Of a DNA stretch of 64,000 nucleotides, positions 21,063 to 33,792 are shown piece by piece (within the stretch, counting starts at the first letter, position 1; each line of letters begins with the position of its first letter). Under the pieces are notes generated by a model, which saw only the letters and a list, made by a program, of their open reading frames with translations, searched no databases and was not told the DNA's origin. Where the stretch lies: NCBI GenBank assembly GCA_009103225.1, contig RHPI01002090.1, positions 1,507,733 to 1,571,732 of the forward strand, in the 5' to 3' direction. The translations under genes and the position numbers were made by a program. Origin of the DNA: Chlorokybus atmophyticus (Eukaryota > Streptophyta > Chlorokybophyceae > Chlorokybales > Chlorokybaceae).

Positions 21063-24000
21063 CTAGTTGACTAGTCCTGATTGCCAACTAACAGTAACGT
21101 CTGCAAAACCATTTTCAACTAGAGCAACAACAAACGCCTGCTCACCGCGTCCCGCTGCTACACTACATGATAGAGACCCACACAGTACCTGCGTTTCAGC
21201 GCCTGCAGCACTGCTCAAGCTTGACTCTGTAGCCCCCTTTCTGGCTACCGTCAGCACTGCTGACCCGCTGCCACCAATGTTACGGCCAATGTCTATGCGG
21301 ATTGACGGCCGCGTCATGTCAATAGTAGCCTTCTCAATGCATCCGCCATCAACGGTGATTAACAGCCCGAGCGGTCCCACGAACAGCAAGCGGCGAAAGG
21401 CATCACGAGGTGCAACAGTGGCCTCAACGACTGAATCGCACGAGTCTGCTGTGGGAGGTTGCTGATGCTTGCTGACCAGCAGGTCACAATAGAAGCATAG
21501 CCAGCCAAGCATGGCATCGCAGGTGACATACGTCCCCGCATTCTTCCAGTGCCCGTAGAACCCCACCCCATAGTCAGCGCTGCAAACCAGTTCACTAGTA
21601 ATCAGTAGAAGACGAGACACCTCAAGCAGGTGGCCAGGTGTCAATCCGCAGGAATCGTCATTCATCATTACCTGTAGCCATCTCGCCTCAGTAGGGAGGG
21701 ATCTCCGTGCCACGCCATGCTGGGTGCGCCCTCGGGACCAATGTTTGTCAAACAGCCCATGGTGCCGGCCACGCCCACCCGCAGCAAGTATGTATCAGAC
21801 GGGTCTGTCTGGTACTGCTCCAGCAATGGGACTGCATTCAGCGGACTAGCGTAATGGTGGAGTGCGCGCTCATTCCCGATCTGCCATGCAAGACATAATG
21901 AATGAAAGCACCACTGCACATAGGACGGTAGTAACTATGCGCTCACTACACCAAAGGGTTGCTTGACATATAGCGCATACCATGGTCTTGCCATTTATGA
22001 AAAAGTCCCACCAGCGCCGGGCTGAACCGCTGTAAGCCCAGTGCGGCAGCGGGGTGGCATAAGCAAGCACTGCTCGTGCAACAGCCTCTGCATCCTTGAC
22101 ATGACCATAATGCGCCAACCAGCAGTATATCTCTTCATGCCCAGTGTTGTCCTGTGTACCCCAAAGTGCAGGTATAGTTAGCGCTTGAAACTGACGCACA
22201 TTGCTTACATGCAGCATCTGGTTTGCCGCTGCATACCCATGGCATCTCAGAACCAAAAGGGAACGTCATACGCCGCCACTCAGCCACTCTCTCCTTCATC
22301 ACAGCATCTACAGCCGAGGCCTCGGATGACCAGCCCTCACGCTGAAGGTCCAATAACAGCTCCCTGTAAACGCTCCCCACCTACAATGACAATAAGATAG
22401 CTTTGCAATCCATACCAACAACAGGAGTGTCCAACAATACTTGTGCGTACCATTAGTCCCCAACGCGCCGCACCCCTAGCATGCTGCCACATGGCAACCG
22501 CAGTGGTGGCCGCTTGTTTGAGATACCACTGCCACCCGGCTCGTTGCGTGAGAGGTGGCTGCCACACGCGCCCGAGCCTGTAGAGTGCCCAGTAGACCTG
22601 CAGCAAGTCAATGACATTGCGTGAGGTGGGGCAGTAAAATCATATCGTACAGCGTGGCATGCATACCGCAGTGGGATGCGGGTAGTTGTATGCACGCCAC
22701 GTTTCAAGAGAGCGCTTCTCATCCCAGCAGATCTGCCAGTAAGGCGAACTGGTATTGCAGAAGTGGATGAAGTCGGGAGCCGCTGCCTTCATTTCCGGGG
22801 TATAATCCGCGCTGTACCAGAACAAGGAGGCCCTGACACCGCCATCAACCTTGGACTGCACACACGCATGACTCTCACTAGCTGGTACAAATGTTTTGTG
22901 CTAGTATCATCAGCAATCCAGCCTGTGCTTCAGACCTGCAAGAATTGTCTTCTGTCACCGTCCGCTGTCTGCAGTAGCGTTTCATGCACATAATCTTCCA
23001 GCTGTGCAACCTGCTTCCTGTCCGGCAGCCCGAGCTGCTTCACTGCCATAGACAATGGTGCTGCAGCCCCTGCTTCATCCGAAAGCCCACTGCAATACAC
23101 TCTGGGCTCCTCCAACACCTAATGCAATCATCAACCAAATGGCATGGCTGAAATATGCGATATTCAGCTATAGCGGTTCTCACCATAGCTTGGCGTTCAT
23201 TGTCATAACCCATGAATGACGAGCTTCTTCCCCACGGGTCATGCTTGCTCGCATCTAGCCACGCACGCTCTGCGTTGAGTTGGCCAAATTTCTGCACTTG
23301 TTCTATTGCGGGCGGCAGGACAAGGTAGTGTATGTACTGCCATCTCAGCGCCCCTTCCGCGTTTTTGTACACAAGCGTAACGCGGCTGCGACAACCATGT
23401 TGGCCAGTGTGTTCAACATTTCCTATGGTGATGTGGTACTCTTGCAAGATCTGACGAGGTCGCGAGTGACTGTGAACCAATGATAGCGTCATAGAATTCG
23501 CAGGCTCGACTTCAACGCTTGCAAGTGTCATTGCAAGCGGGATGCGCACAAACAGCCTCGATTGCTCCATGTCTGCAAGTAACATGTCAGTTGGTTGCCG
23601 TCCAGTGTCCTGAGAGGCTTGGTCACAACAGCACACACCTGTGTGCAGTATGAAACCTGGGATGCCGATTGCCACAGGATGTCCGGCAGAGACAAGCGTG
23701 TCCTCAACGCTTCGCGGGTCTGGAGCAATGAGCATGCGGATCCCAAAAAGCGCAGACTCTTTGTGCTTAAGCCTCCTCGATGTTGGGGCATTCCATGGCT
23801 GGGCTTTGTGCCACTCGTGCTTCGCGTATGCCAAGGAGTGCACAAGGACCTCATGCTGCCCCTCGAAAGTGAAGCTGAAATGAACAAGAGGAAGCATTGG
23901 ATAGGCCCAATGCAAGTCCACCACTACTAAAGCAAGGACGAGGCCTCTTTCTGACATTCACGACATCAACCCCAACTAGCGAACTGTTACAAGCAACATC

Positions 24001-26003
24001 AACACTGCCAAATCTGTGTCCAGTGTAAACTACAAGAACAGTTTCTCATGTTACCTGTGTATAGCAGCATCCTCGCCTTTCAGTGGCCTCCACGCTTCAA
24101 AATTCGTGCCCTCTGTAGGCAACAGGAGCAACGTTGGTCCTTCCCCATTGGCTCGTGTGACCTGAGAAAACATCATGTTTGCAGGGCTGCCGCGCTACTG
24201 ACATAGCAGGCACAGTCGCAAGTTGGCGAACCCTGCCTGAATGTAACCATAATCACCACCGACGTACGGTTCCACAAATGAACACTGAATGGCGACTTCT
24301 TCCAGCTTGCGCTCTGAGAAGTACTGGTCCATTGGGATGCTGAAGCCTACTGCGCCCAGATCCAGCCCCTGCAGGCTGCCCGTGTTGGTGATGTTCCAAT
24401 GCAGGATGACCTCATCAGGGAGGCCGCCAGTAAGTGAAGGTTCAGACTTCGGTGGTGTCTCGAGCCAGCGCTCTATGCTGAATGGTGCTGAATCATCAAG
24501 CTGCATTGCCAAGTCTACATGGCCATGGACTCCAACGTCATCTGGTAGACGCGTCAACGCTGGTGGTTGGGGCAAGACTTTACCGCCTGCTAGAGCAAGC
24601 TGTGACCTCAATTCGTCTGTTGCCTTCTCTATTTGTTGACAGTGTTAACACATTCCATGCATGCAAACAGATATGCCGGTCATCGTTTGCACCTTGCGGC
24701 CGTTTCACGGTGCTGAATGTCACATAGTCCTGCGATGGGAGTGATCGCACGCGCAAAGTGCAGTCACCAAAATGATGGTACCCATCTGCAAGAGCACAGT
24801 CACCTGTCAATCGACATGCATGACTGACGCCAATGACCAGCACCAAGAGCTGTGCAAGGCACCTGGTGTCCTGTTCAGTGGTCTGGAGTCCATGCTCTGC
24901 GTAAAGCTGAAGACAGGGTGGCCGACGGGTGAAAGGACCTCCACAGTGGATGTTGTGGCCCGCAGCCCGATGTTGAAAGATGGCGTGCGCACCAGCTCCA
25001 GACCCCGTGCCTCATACCACTCGCGCAGCTGATCGTCCCTGATTACCACTCCCGACGTCCACGGGACTCCTGCAAAGCGAACCAGATCATCAGCACCCAG
25101 TGTTTGCACTGATATTACGACACATCTGTACCGGAAGTCACCTGGTCCAGCGTGTGACGAATCCGGCAAGGTGGGGTTGTCAATGTGTTTTAGCCAGCAC
25201 TGACCATGCTTCTCTCGACACTTGTCATGATCGCCGCAGAACACCCACGCGTTGCAAGGGATGCCATAGACATCAGCAGGAAAAGACGCGCATGACACGC
25301 AGCATGCGCTGCTGTTGGGTTGCAGGTTGTCTGTGCCAGCAAGCAGCGTCCGGCCTTGGTACTCCACACCCTTGTGTGCAGAACATCCAGACTTCCAAGC
25401 CGCCTTTAAGGAGAGATCTTGCATAGCTTGACTAGTTGCGTCCTTACTGCTCGAGCGTGTTTCAATACCAGCATTCTGCTTGTTGAAAGCAGCTGCTGTT
25501 ATGTCCTGTGCCACATGCAATGCATGTTGTCCATCGTCCAGCTCAAGTGTAGTGGTTTTGGGATGCTGTTCAGGCAAGTTCCCGACACGCATGGCATCCT
25601 CTGTTTGCAGGTTCTTGCGACGGAGATCTCGATCGTGCTGCAGCAAGTGCTGCTCCACTGCAGCCAGCTGTGTGTTGAGCTTATTGAGCTGCTCACTGAG
25701 CAAGTTGAGCCGCTCTTTGCTGGCATTGTCCATGATCGCTTCTTTCTTGGATGCAGCAAGGTCACCGTCTCTCTGTTTGCTCTCTTGTTGTCGGGCATAA
25801 CCAGCCTTCATGTCGTCAACACTGTGTGTTGATGCCATCTGGGCATATGCGCGATGGCCCAGCATGGCCACAATGAACCATGTCACGGCTGCAAACGCAG
25901 CCAGTTGCAATGCCGTTATCACGCGCCGACGCTGCCAACTGGCTTGGTTGGGGGATCGGGGAGACGGACTGTACGCAGCCTGTTGTGGCTTGTTGAGCCT
26001 CAT
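21063..26003 (-). CDS. Type II membrane protein with coiled coil, PAN-like domain and DUF5695 glycosidase-like region
   Basis: Thirteen exons give about 1301 residues from the ATG at 26003 (26003-24863, 24785-24693, 24616-24237, 24161-24055, 23874-23639, 23572-23184, 23118-22936, 22855-22667, 22597-22451, 22380-22237, 22151-21981, 21880-21672, 21579-21063). A short basic N-terminus precedes one membrane segment (residues about 28-50), so the rest should face the lumen or outside. A coiled coil follows (about 90-150). Next is a Cys-rich segment with CNAWVFCGDHDKC and CWLKH, like PAN/Apple domains. The large remainder matches my recollection of DUF5695: DGYHHFGDCTLRVR, FGSEMPWDNTGHEEIY, LHHYASPLNAVPLL, YLLRVGVAGTMGCLTNIGPEG and ADYGVGFYGHW. 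DUF5695 proteins are thought to be glycoside hydrolases; activity here is inferred. Intron 3 appears to be GC-AG. Confidence 0.8.
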
Positions 26004-27280
26004 TGTTCGGGGAATAAAGCAGAACAGCTTGCTAACACAGCGGTTGCATGTGGAGGAAGCCCATGTCACCTGCAGGACCGCAATGTTGAAGTTAAATAGT
26101 CATAAGCAACTGATCAGCGCTCCCTTTACGACACAAACAGACAACTGGTCTGTGCACGTGATAAAAGTACGTTTACAAAACACAACAGAAGCAACGGTTG
26201 GAAGTTGCATTGTGCTGTGCATGCAACGCTTACAAAGCCGCTTCACTGCAAATAACACTTTCGTGCTTGGAGGCTTGCCGACGGTGTCCATGCCTTTGTT
26301 GTGCAGTTTAAGAATAGTTACACCTGCTTAGCAATGCTTATTGCTATCAATGCTGATTGCTAACCTCATTCCGTCTTACCTGTTTGGATGCTCAGTGCGC
26401 TATGCTTGCGCTTTCACCGCACAGCGCTGCATACATTCCCGTCGCGCTGCAGCTGCAGTGTGGGCGCTTGCGGCGCCTTGTTCAGCAGCAGTATGCCACA
26501 GTCAGACACGCATGAACGCTCAAGCGCTTGCTGTGTGCGTGCGTCCCTTCTGTCCCTCCAAGCACATTCAGCTACAAGCAAATTGGCAGCCCAGCACTGC
26601 TACCTGTCCCATCATCCAATTCCGCCTCAAACCCCCTCCGCCGCCGCCGCTGCTCCTCCCGGCCAGCGACATCGACACTGCGGCTGGCAAGTCACAGAGT
26701 GGAGCGGGCAAGTGTAGGGATGTTAGTGAGTTGGGGAGAATGCCGGCAAAAGTTATTGTTAAGGTTGCTTCTTGGTGTGTTCACCGTAGCGGTAGCTTAC
26801 AGTCTGAGCCTCAGAGTTTCAGCCTTAGACGACCTATCTCGGTCCAGATGTGCGTTGTTTTCCAGCCACGCAGGACTGTTTTTTGCTGTTCAAGGGTATT
26901 TGGCAAGCCTACCATCTACATGTCTGCAGGTAGATTTCTCCATTTACTTGGAATTTTGTCTAGTATGCATCGCACCCGCACACCTTTAGCTGCAACCTGT
27001 TGAATGTGCATGCAGAGTGTGCCATGCCGCACTCAGGAAAACTGCTCTGTCCTCACATAGCATGCACACAAATTCATGACAAGTGTCTAAGGCACAGTTT
27101 GTTATTGGTGAGCGAATACTGCTGTCAAAACGTGCGCTTGTGGCAAGCAGGCAGCAAATGCAGGGCAGTTGGCCTCCTGAGACTCAATGTAAGCAACCCG
27201 CAAAACCAGCTTGCCACATAACCTAACTACAAGCGTACACCCTTTATGTACAGTATCCAACTGTGCAACCTGCAAGTATA
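26004..27280. other. Intergenic region upstream of the DUF5695 gene and downstream of NFU1
   Basis: About 1.3 kb. It contains the 123-bp dispersed repeat at 26569-26691. A 220-codon open frame on the plus strand (26341-27003) crosses that repeat and is not recognisable; I regard it as chance. Confidence 0.4.
26569..26691 (+). repeat. Dispersed 123-bp repeat, copy A
   Basis: From CAGCTACAAGCAAATTGGCA to GCGGCTGGCAAG, this stretch is identical to 32424-32546, 5.9 kb away in the same orientation. It includes a (CCG)n run. Neither copy is inside a recognised gene. Confidence 0.95.
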
Positions 27281-28684
27281 CTACAAAGCGCCTGCAGCTT
27301 CCAGCCGCGCGCGCAACCTCGCCTGCTCATCTCCACGCAGCGGATCGGTCGGCTCCTCTTGCGAGGGCTCAGTCTCCGTCTCATCCAGAAACTCCTCCAC
27401 ACCTTTTACCTGATCAAAGAGTTTAATCAGTATCGATAAGAGGAAAAAAGCCCTCACACGAGCAGCTGCTTCACTCCCATACACCTCTGGCACATAGTGC
27501 ATGAGCATGTTTTCGATGCCCGTCTTCAGTGTGACGGATGAGCTCGGGCAGCCCGAGCACGCCCCTTGGAGCTTGAGGTACACCAGGCCGCTGTCTCTGC
27601 GTGACAAGGACAACATGTGTAATCATTGTTGAGTTGTTCATTCTGTTGTGCAGAAAACACAAAGTACGCGCCGAAGCACACTTACTGGTCAAAGCCTTTG
27701 TACGTTATGTCGCCACCATCTTCTTGCACCGCGGGGCGTATGCGCGTGTCGAGTAGTTCCTTAATCATGGCGACCGTCTCGTCATCATCCTAAGGGAGCA
27801 GAAACAGCAACTGATCACATGCTGCCTTCGATTCGCAACACAAACACAGTGCACAATATGTTGGTGATAACACGAGTACCTCAGAGATGGCGGTGTCGGC
27901 GGCATTCATCATCTCTTCATCCATAAGCAAAGGCTGCCCGGAAGTGAAGTGGTCCATGACGGAGGCAAATATCTCTGGCTTGAGCACCGCCCAGTCGACA
28001 TCCTCGGTCTTTGTGACGCTGATGAAGTCAGATCCGAAAAACACCCGTGTCACACCTGCAAAAAGAACATGCACGACTTCATCACAGGTGATGTTGCTTA
28101 TGCTTGCATGTTGAGATACTGTGCATGCTGGACATGACTGTGTACTGTGGAATGCTGCCTACCATCTATGGCAAACAGCTTTTTAGCGAGCGGGGAAGAC
28201 ATGGCGGCGCGCGCATTGGGGAAGTCTGCGCTGCCGGACTGCATGACCGCCTGGCCAGGAAGAAACATGAGACTCTGAGGGTTTGGGGTGGACTGAGTCT
28301 GGATGAACATACCCCGCCGTTGCACTGCAACCAAAGAGTACACAAGCGTTGCCATGACACAGTCATTAAGTTACGGAAAATGAAAAGTATAGAGAGTTGA
28401 TATCAAGCATGCAGCGCAAACATACTGTAAGTTACTGGCGTACCATGCATAGGGCTGAACACGCCATGGATCTGTCCCGGTCTAGAGCTTCTTTGCCCCA
28501 GCTGGCTGTGCCAGCTTGATGACGTAGCATAGCTGCAGCTCGCGGGAGCGCCCGAGAGCTGCGGCGCCGCAGTGGCTAGCAGACGCTGATAGGCTTCCCG
28601 CCTCAGCCTACCATGCCTGACAAGCAAGCACCTCAGAGCCCTCTCCACAGCCGTCCTTGCCGCCATCGCCGCCGCTGCTGGCAC
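27281..28684 (-). CDS. NFU1: NFU1-type iron-sulfur cluster carrier, mitochondrial
   Basis: NFU1 receives 4Fe-4S clusters and delivers them to mitochondrial targets such as lipoate synthase and respiratory complexes. The model joins 28684-28444, 28324-28163, 28055-27880, 27789-27686, 27596-27485 and 27409-27281, giving 307 residues. The first 80 are Ala/Arg-rich with almost no acidic residues, fitting a mitochondrial presequence. The NFU N-terminal domain begins [18 protein letters not shown] and includes [15 protein letters not shown]. The NifU-like C-terminal domain has [14 protein letters not shown] and GACSGCPSS, whose CXXC binds the cluster. The C-terminus is an acidic extension. Start may instead be the second Met (28666). 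It is divergent from PTEN, 577 bp away. Confidence 0.93.
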
Positions 28685-29261
28685 TGCCGCTTAGCTCAGC
28701 AAGCCCTAATCCACCGAACAGAACGGCAACGACAATTGTCGCCGTTTAGCGATAGCGCGAGCTGTTGAAAAGCCCTAAGCTCGCGTCGCTCTTTTTTCCA
28801 GTCGTACGCGCTGCTTCCGATCTGAAACGTTTCGTCGCGCAGAGCGCCGTTGCGGCAACCATCGCTGGCGGGCATCGCCGAGAGCCGAGATGGAGGCCTC
28901 AATGCAGCGTATTGAATGACTCTGGGTCGCGCGCGCGCGCGCTCGCGGTTTTCAACAGCGTTTTCCGCTGCTCGCCAGGCGACCTGACACCAACTTCACT
29001 CCGGGCGCGCGCGCGCGCGCACGCCCAGGGTCCACAGCAAAAAGGCATTTTTCCCGAAGCACTCCGCAGCGCTGCCGTGCATTGGCGGCGGCGGCGGCGA
29101 TGGCGTGAGTACAGGCGTCGTTGCTGTCAAGCGTCGATCCTATGTGAAAGGACGGTGTTGCGCCGCTGAGAGAAGGGTGTAAGGGGTCAGGGGCTGCGGG
29201 ATTGTTCAGGTTGGGGGCTGGGAGTGTGGGTGGCGCGCGGGATTGAGTTGGGGATTTGGAC
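28685..29261. promoter_or_regulatory. Divergent promoter region of NFU1 and PTEN
   Basis: 577 bp separate the two start codons. The stretch includes GC-rich sequence and two alternating (GC)n tracts near 28928-28942 and 29006-29020, the latter followed by CACGC. No TATA box is evident. Its promoter role is inferred from gene orientation. Confidence 0.5.
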
Positions 29262-30486
29262 ATGAAGGCCTGGGCGCGGGGGCTGGTTTCTGGAAAGAAG
29301 CGGCGATACCAGCAGCACGGATTTGACCTCGACTTATCCTGTAAGGAAAACAACTCAGCAACAAACAAAAAAGACTGTCAATTGACAACCTTAGCCTCAA
29401 GCGAGAAACATGTGTACCAAACTTCATGTCGAGATATCTTAAGGAGAAAACCTTCAAAAGCCTGCTCTGTTGTTTTTTGCTTTCCGCGCTATGTGCAGAT
29501 ATAACAGAGAGGGTGATAGCGCTGGGTTTCCCCGCGGAGGGCGCGGAGGGCGTTTACCGCAATCCCCTCAGCGAGGTTGCCCGCTTCCTGCGCACCCGCC
29601 ACGACGGCCACTTCCGCGTCTATAACTTGTAATCACCCACATCTGCGTGTGCTCTGTAGTATGATGCGGTGTGAGGATAGATGCTGTGCATGCGCACTTT
29701 GTTTTGTGCATCTGCACTCCACTGGCTGCTACTGGTGCTTGACTCTGGTCACGTGTTTCTCTCAACACGTCACACGATAACATGAACTATGTTCTCGACA
29801 CAGCTTGATGTTACAAACAGTGAATATACAAAAAAAAAATAATGAGATGACGACAAGAATTGCCATCACATGGGGGCACACACGCACGCACGCGCAGACC
29901 CATGCAAACACATGCGCCAGACATTGAGCAAATCCTGTCAGGCAAACAGCAAACCCAGCCAGGCAACGGCGCAGTCTCTGCATGTCATCACTTGTCGTCA
30001 TTGGCATGGGATTGGTCGTGCACAACATACTATTCTCATCGTCAACTGCTGTGGTTGTCTCATCAGGTGCTCAGAACGCGGCTACGACATCGCCAAGTTC
30101 GACGGCAATGGTAAGGATGACAGAGCGTCCTGAGGAGGCAGAAGATAGAAAACACTTGACAATACTGACACACGTTGTGCAGTTGAGTGCTTCCCCTTTG
30201 ACGACCACCAGCCGGCTTCCACCATGCAGATGACAGCCTTTTGCCACAGCGCGGTGAGCACTTGCGTAGGCGTGTGTGTTGCACAGATCGTGTGAAAACA
30301 TGCCGCTCGCGTTTCCAACCTGGAACATAAATGTGGTGATGAAACCAACTATTGAATGCTTCTCACTTTTCCAAGCAAAACAGGACACGTGGCTCTCACA
30401 GCACCCCGACAACACCATCGCGGTGCACTGCAAAGCCGGCAAGGTGAGTGTTTGACTCGTGATTATTTCTGTCTAGTGAAACTGTG

Positions 30487-30534
<48 letters not shown>

Positions 30535-32396
30535 AGACACACACACAAAACCATCTGTGCAGGGTCGCACGGGTTTGATGGTGTGCGCGTACCTGCTGTA
30601 CAGCGGCATATTCGCCACCCCCGCCGACGCGCTCGCACATTACGGCGACAGGCGAACAAAAAACGGCCAAGTGAGCAGGGGTGGAAGAGTGAGTTGCAAT
30701 CTCTCTCATAACACAACAACTCAAATCTAGTTATTTTGCTGCTTCACAGGGAGTGACCATCGCCAGTCAGCGGCGGTACCTTAGCTACTTCCACGACGAG
30801 TTGGTGAACGGGCCGCACGCGCCTACAAGCTTGAGATTGACGCGGATGCGGATCGCTGGTCTGAACAGCAGTCATGCAAAGGGTGAGACTGGGAGTGAGA
30901 CTGAGAGTCTGTCTGATGGTGTTGAAATGCAAACATGTTAGGCCAACATCCTCCTCCACCAGATCTGCGGTTGGCTGTCACTTGCAACTTTGGTGCGAAG
31001 TCCACATGCGACATGCTGCCCGTGGTGCAGTCTGAGGTGAGATGAGCAACATCAATGTGGCTGGTTGAATACCACACGGCATGTGTGGTTGCATTGTGAT
31101 TGTGAAGTTGTGTGTTTGTCGACAAACATCCGTTCAGATGAAGGGCAAATGGCTCCTGGAGGAGGCGGAAGAAGGCGCCATCGGCTTACGGTTCGCTGAT
31201 GGTGACGTCCATCTCGAAGGGGATGTCAAGGTGCAGGTCTTCGAACGAACCATCACCAAAGAGGTAAGGGACTTACCAACCATATGCTGAGCATCTGTAC
31301 ACAAGGAGGCACCCACGCACATGCAGCCACACGCACACGCAAAAGGACGCCCACATGCACACCAACCGTGTTGTTCTCACTCACGCAGAGGTCCCTCTTC
31401 TACTGCTGGTTCAGTACAAGCCACCTGCCCTCCGCACCACCAGACGCATCCACTACCGCATCAACATCCCCATCGTTGTCATTGATATTACAGCATGGCG
31501 AGCTTGACAAGGTGGCCTCCGCGCTCGCACCGCAGCTGGTGCTGGAGTTTGAAGCAGGAAGAGGCTTGGAGGACCCCGCGGAAAGGAGAGGTGATGCTGC
31601 TGTGGTGCAGGACGTCAGCGTTGTCGTGCGCGATGGTGTGGCCAACAAGCATCAACAAGACAGGTGACTGAGATCGCTGAGTGAATGAATGCTGAGTGTT
31701 GGTGTCGATATGAGATTGAGCTGACTTGTTGTGTTGACAGGGTGATTGTTGCTGCGCCCGATGCGGTGAAAGCTGAGGTGAGTTGCACGGGACCGTTGGG
31801 TGCAGAGCAAGCTACTACAACTATTCAGGCAACAGCAGCAACACAACAAGTAGAGGAGGAGCCCAACAACAGAGAAGGGTGCTCCTCGTGCTCACGCTCA
31901 ATCGTAAGCTCCGTGCACGACACTGTCACACACACAATATCGACCTCCGGCCCCTCCAGCCGCCGTGTGCACCCCGAACAAGGCGCAGCCACCGACTTGA
32001 GCACCGACGCCACGCTGCGCATGCATCAAGTACCAGAGAGCAGTAGTACCGGCGCACACCCCAGCAGCAACAACACGTTGGTTCTGTGCAAGGGGTGCGG
32101 GGATGAAAGGGCTCGCAGCGTTGGCAGAGGCGTGCAAGGAAGAAAATAAGGAGGAGGAGAAGGAGGAGGTGATGGAGCGGAGCGATGACTGGAAGGTGCC
32201 CCCGGTGAGGCGGTCGAGTAGTTGGACGAAAGGTGATACGATGCAGACATTGAGGGCCACGGTGGCGCGCATGCAGGCGCTACTGGCGGGCTTGCAGCAG
32301 GAGCAGCGGCGCAACGCGTCGCTGAACGAACGGATACAGCAGACGCTCATGGAGCTGCTGCACCTACGCACGCCAGCCGGACACGTTGAGACGTAG
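29262..32396 (+). CDS. PTEN: PTEN-type phosphoinositide 3-phosphatase with C-terminal coiled coil
   Basis: PTEN removes the 3-phosphate of PtdIns(3,4,5)P3. Exons are 29262-29340, 29499-29628, 30067-30110, 30183-30253, 30384-30443, 30563-30670, 30750-30882, 30963-31036, 31138-31263, 31389-31663 and from 31741. The N-terminus has the PIP2-binding basic cluster KKRRYQQHGFDLDLSY. The phosphatase domain shows IALGFPAEGAEGVYRN, the catalytic Asp in FDDHQPA, the P-loop HCKAGKGRTG (split by an intron after GK) and the TI loop GVTIASQRRY. A C2 domain follows, with a Ser/Thr/Pro insertion. The C-terminal exon, ending at 32396, encodes a Lys/Glu-rich coiled coil not seen in animal PTEN. It is in another frame from the end of exon 11, so an intron must lie between about 31778 and 32100; its borders are unresolved. 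Confidence 0.93.
30487..30548 (+). repeat. (CA)n microsatellite in a PTEN intron
   Basis: An almost uninterrupted CA dinucleotide tract of about 60 bases lies in the intron that splits the P-loop exons. It forms much of the pyrimidine-poor 5' part of that intron. Confidence 0.9.
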
Positions 32397-32423
32397 TAGT
32401 TGCTAATGGGTGGGTGGGGTGGG

Positions 32424-32546
32424 CAGCTACAAGCAAATTGGCAGCCCAGCACTGCTACCTGTCCCATCATCCAATTCCGCCTCAAACCCCCTCCGCCGCC
32501 GCCGCTGCTCCTCCCGGCCAGCGACATCGACACTGCGGCTGGCAAG
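32424..32546 (+). repeat. Dispersed 123-bp repeat, copy B
   Basis: Identical to copy A at 26569-26691. It runs directly into the N gap at 32547, so its true downstream end is unknown. Confidence 0.95.
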
Positions 32547-32577
32547 NNNNNNNNNNNNNNNNNNNNNNNNNNNNNNN
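32547..32577. other. Assembly gap (31 N)
   Basis: A run of 31 N separates two different dispersed repeats. The junction between them is therefore not proven. Confidence 0.99.
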
Positions 32578-32580
32578 GCC

Positions 32581-32619
32581 AGGCAACAACAGCCACCGCG
32601 GTTAAACCGACGGCGAACC
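32581..32619 (+). repeat. 39-bp dispersed repeat, copy 1
   Basis: AGGCAACAACAGCCACCGCG and the following 19 bases match exactly the reverse complement of 37136-37174. The copy is followed by about ten G, a sign of assembly or sequencing difficulty. Confidence 0.9.
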
Positions 32620-33792
32620 GGGGGGGGGGATGGAGGGGGGACTGGGAGCAGCATCAATAGTTGCTAGCGGATGACACGCTGTTGCTTGAGTATCAGAGGC
32701 CACCGTCAATTTGTACAGCAGTATGTACCAGGCTGGTGGTGCGAGCCTTCTCTCTGCCAGCAGGCTTACACCACCTTCGAGTGATATGCAGGCATAGGCT
32801 ATACCTAGTGTACGCATTGCAAGCAATCAGACGTGTGAGTTTTGGGGTTGCAGGTCAAAGCTGCGATGGTCGAAATCTCTATGTGGAAAAGTCGTAGTAG
32901 CAGCAGGCTGCATTGGTCAGTCAATGCATGCATACTGTCAGCACACGATATACCACCTCATGCAAGAAATATGATGTGATCATGGTATGGTGATGGAGTC
33001 TGAACGAAAGAGGGGATGACACTAAAGACAAAGGTACATGGTTCAGTGATCATACAGAAAAGTAGCAAGCAAGTGTGTACTGGGTGGGCAGCTGCACATG
33101 CTAGCATTTAAACTACATGATGTAGTGCATGCGCACTCAATTCGATTATGCGGTGATAACGCATGCATACACTCATACACTTGCTAGTTTCACAATCCAC
33201 ACTCACCAGAACACTGCATTCAACTTCAACACCAAGTGGTACTTCTAACTTCACTACCCATGTGTGGCAACTCACAGCAACAGCTATTGTCGTAATACCT
33301 GCCACATGTTCGCAGGTGTATATATGGCCAACAGATTGCACACTCTACCCTTTCGTGCAGCCAACCAGTGCAACCTCACCACCAATGACAGGCCATTTTG
33401 CACCTGACCAGCCGCAACTCTATCGCCATGGGCACATGCTGCACTGCGATGCACTGGACACTCACATGCATGTGCCATGGCTATATTTGAGTTCCACTGT
33501 AAGGAGTTTGGCACGGTTTCGACACAGATTGGTGAAGGGTAATTTTTGGTTGTGATTTGACTGACATGCACAACACCCTCAGCGTTCATTTGTACACAAC
33601 CTGCATGCAAGCACCTTAGCTTTACATAGTGAGTTCTGTGGCAGCAGGAACCTGCCGATTCACCACCTCACAACACAGCTGAATGTCTTCACATAGCTTC
33701 AAAACTGTACACTGTGCACCAACAGTTCAATGGTCCTTGCCTATCCCATACCCGGACTAACCAACAACCGGACACCTAACTCTGCTAGCAAG

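Larger units (their letters stand above)
32397..33792. other. Intergenic region with mosaic repeats and an assembly gap
   Basis: About 1.4 kb between the convergent PTEN and ADP-glucose pyrophosphorylase genes. Within 30 bases of the PTEN stop a dispersed repeat begins (32424-32546), then a gap, then a second repeat (32581-32619) and a G homopolymer. Beyond 32700 I see only non-coding sequence, presumably including the pyrophosphorylase 3' UTR. Confidence 0.5.

Noticed and set aside
26341-27003. 220-codon plus-strand open frame
   Set aside because: It runs through a dispersed 123-bp repeat, and its composition is that of translated repeat DNA.
28920-29030. (GC)n tracts as Z-DNA or regulatory elements
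   Set aside because: Two short tracts in a GC-rich 5' region. Nothing beyond composition supports a function.
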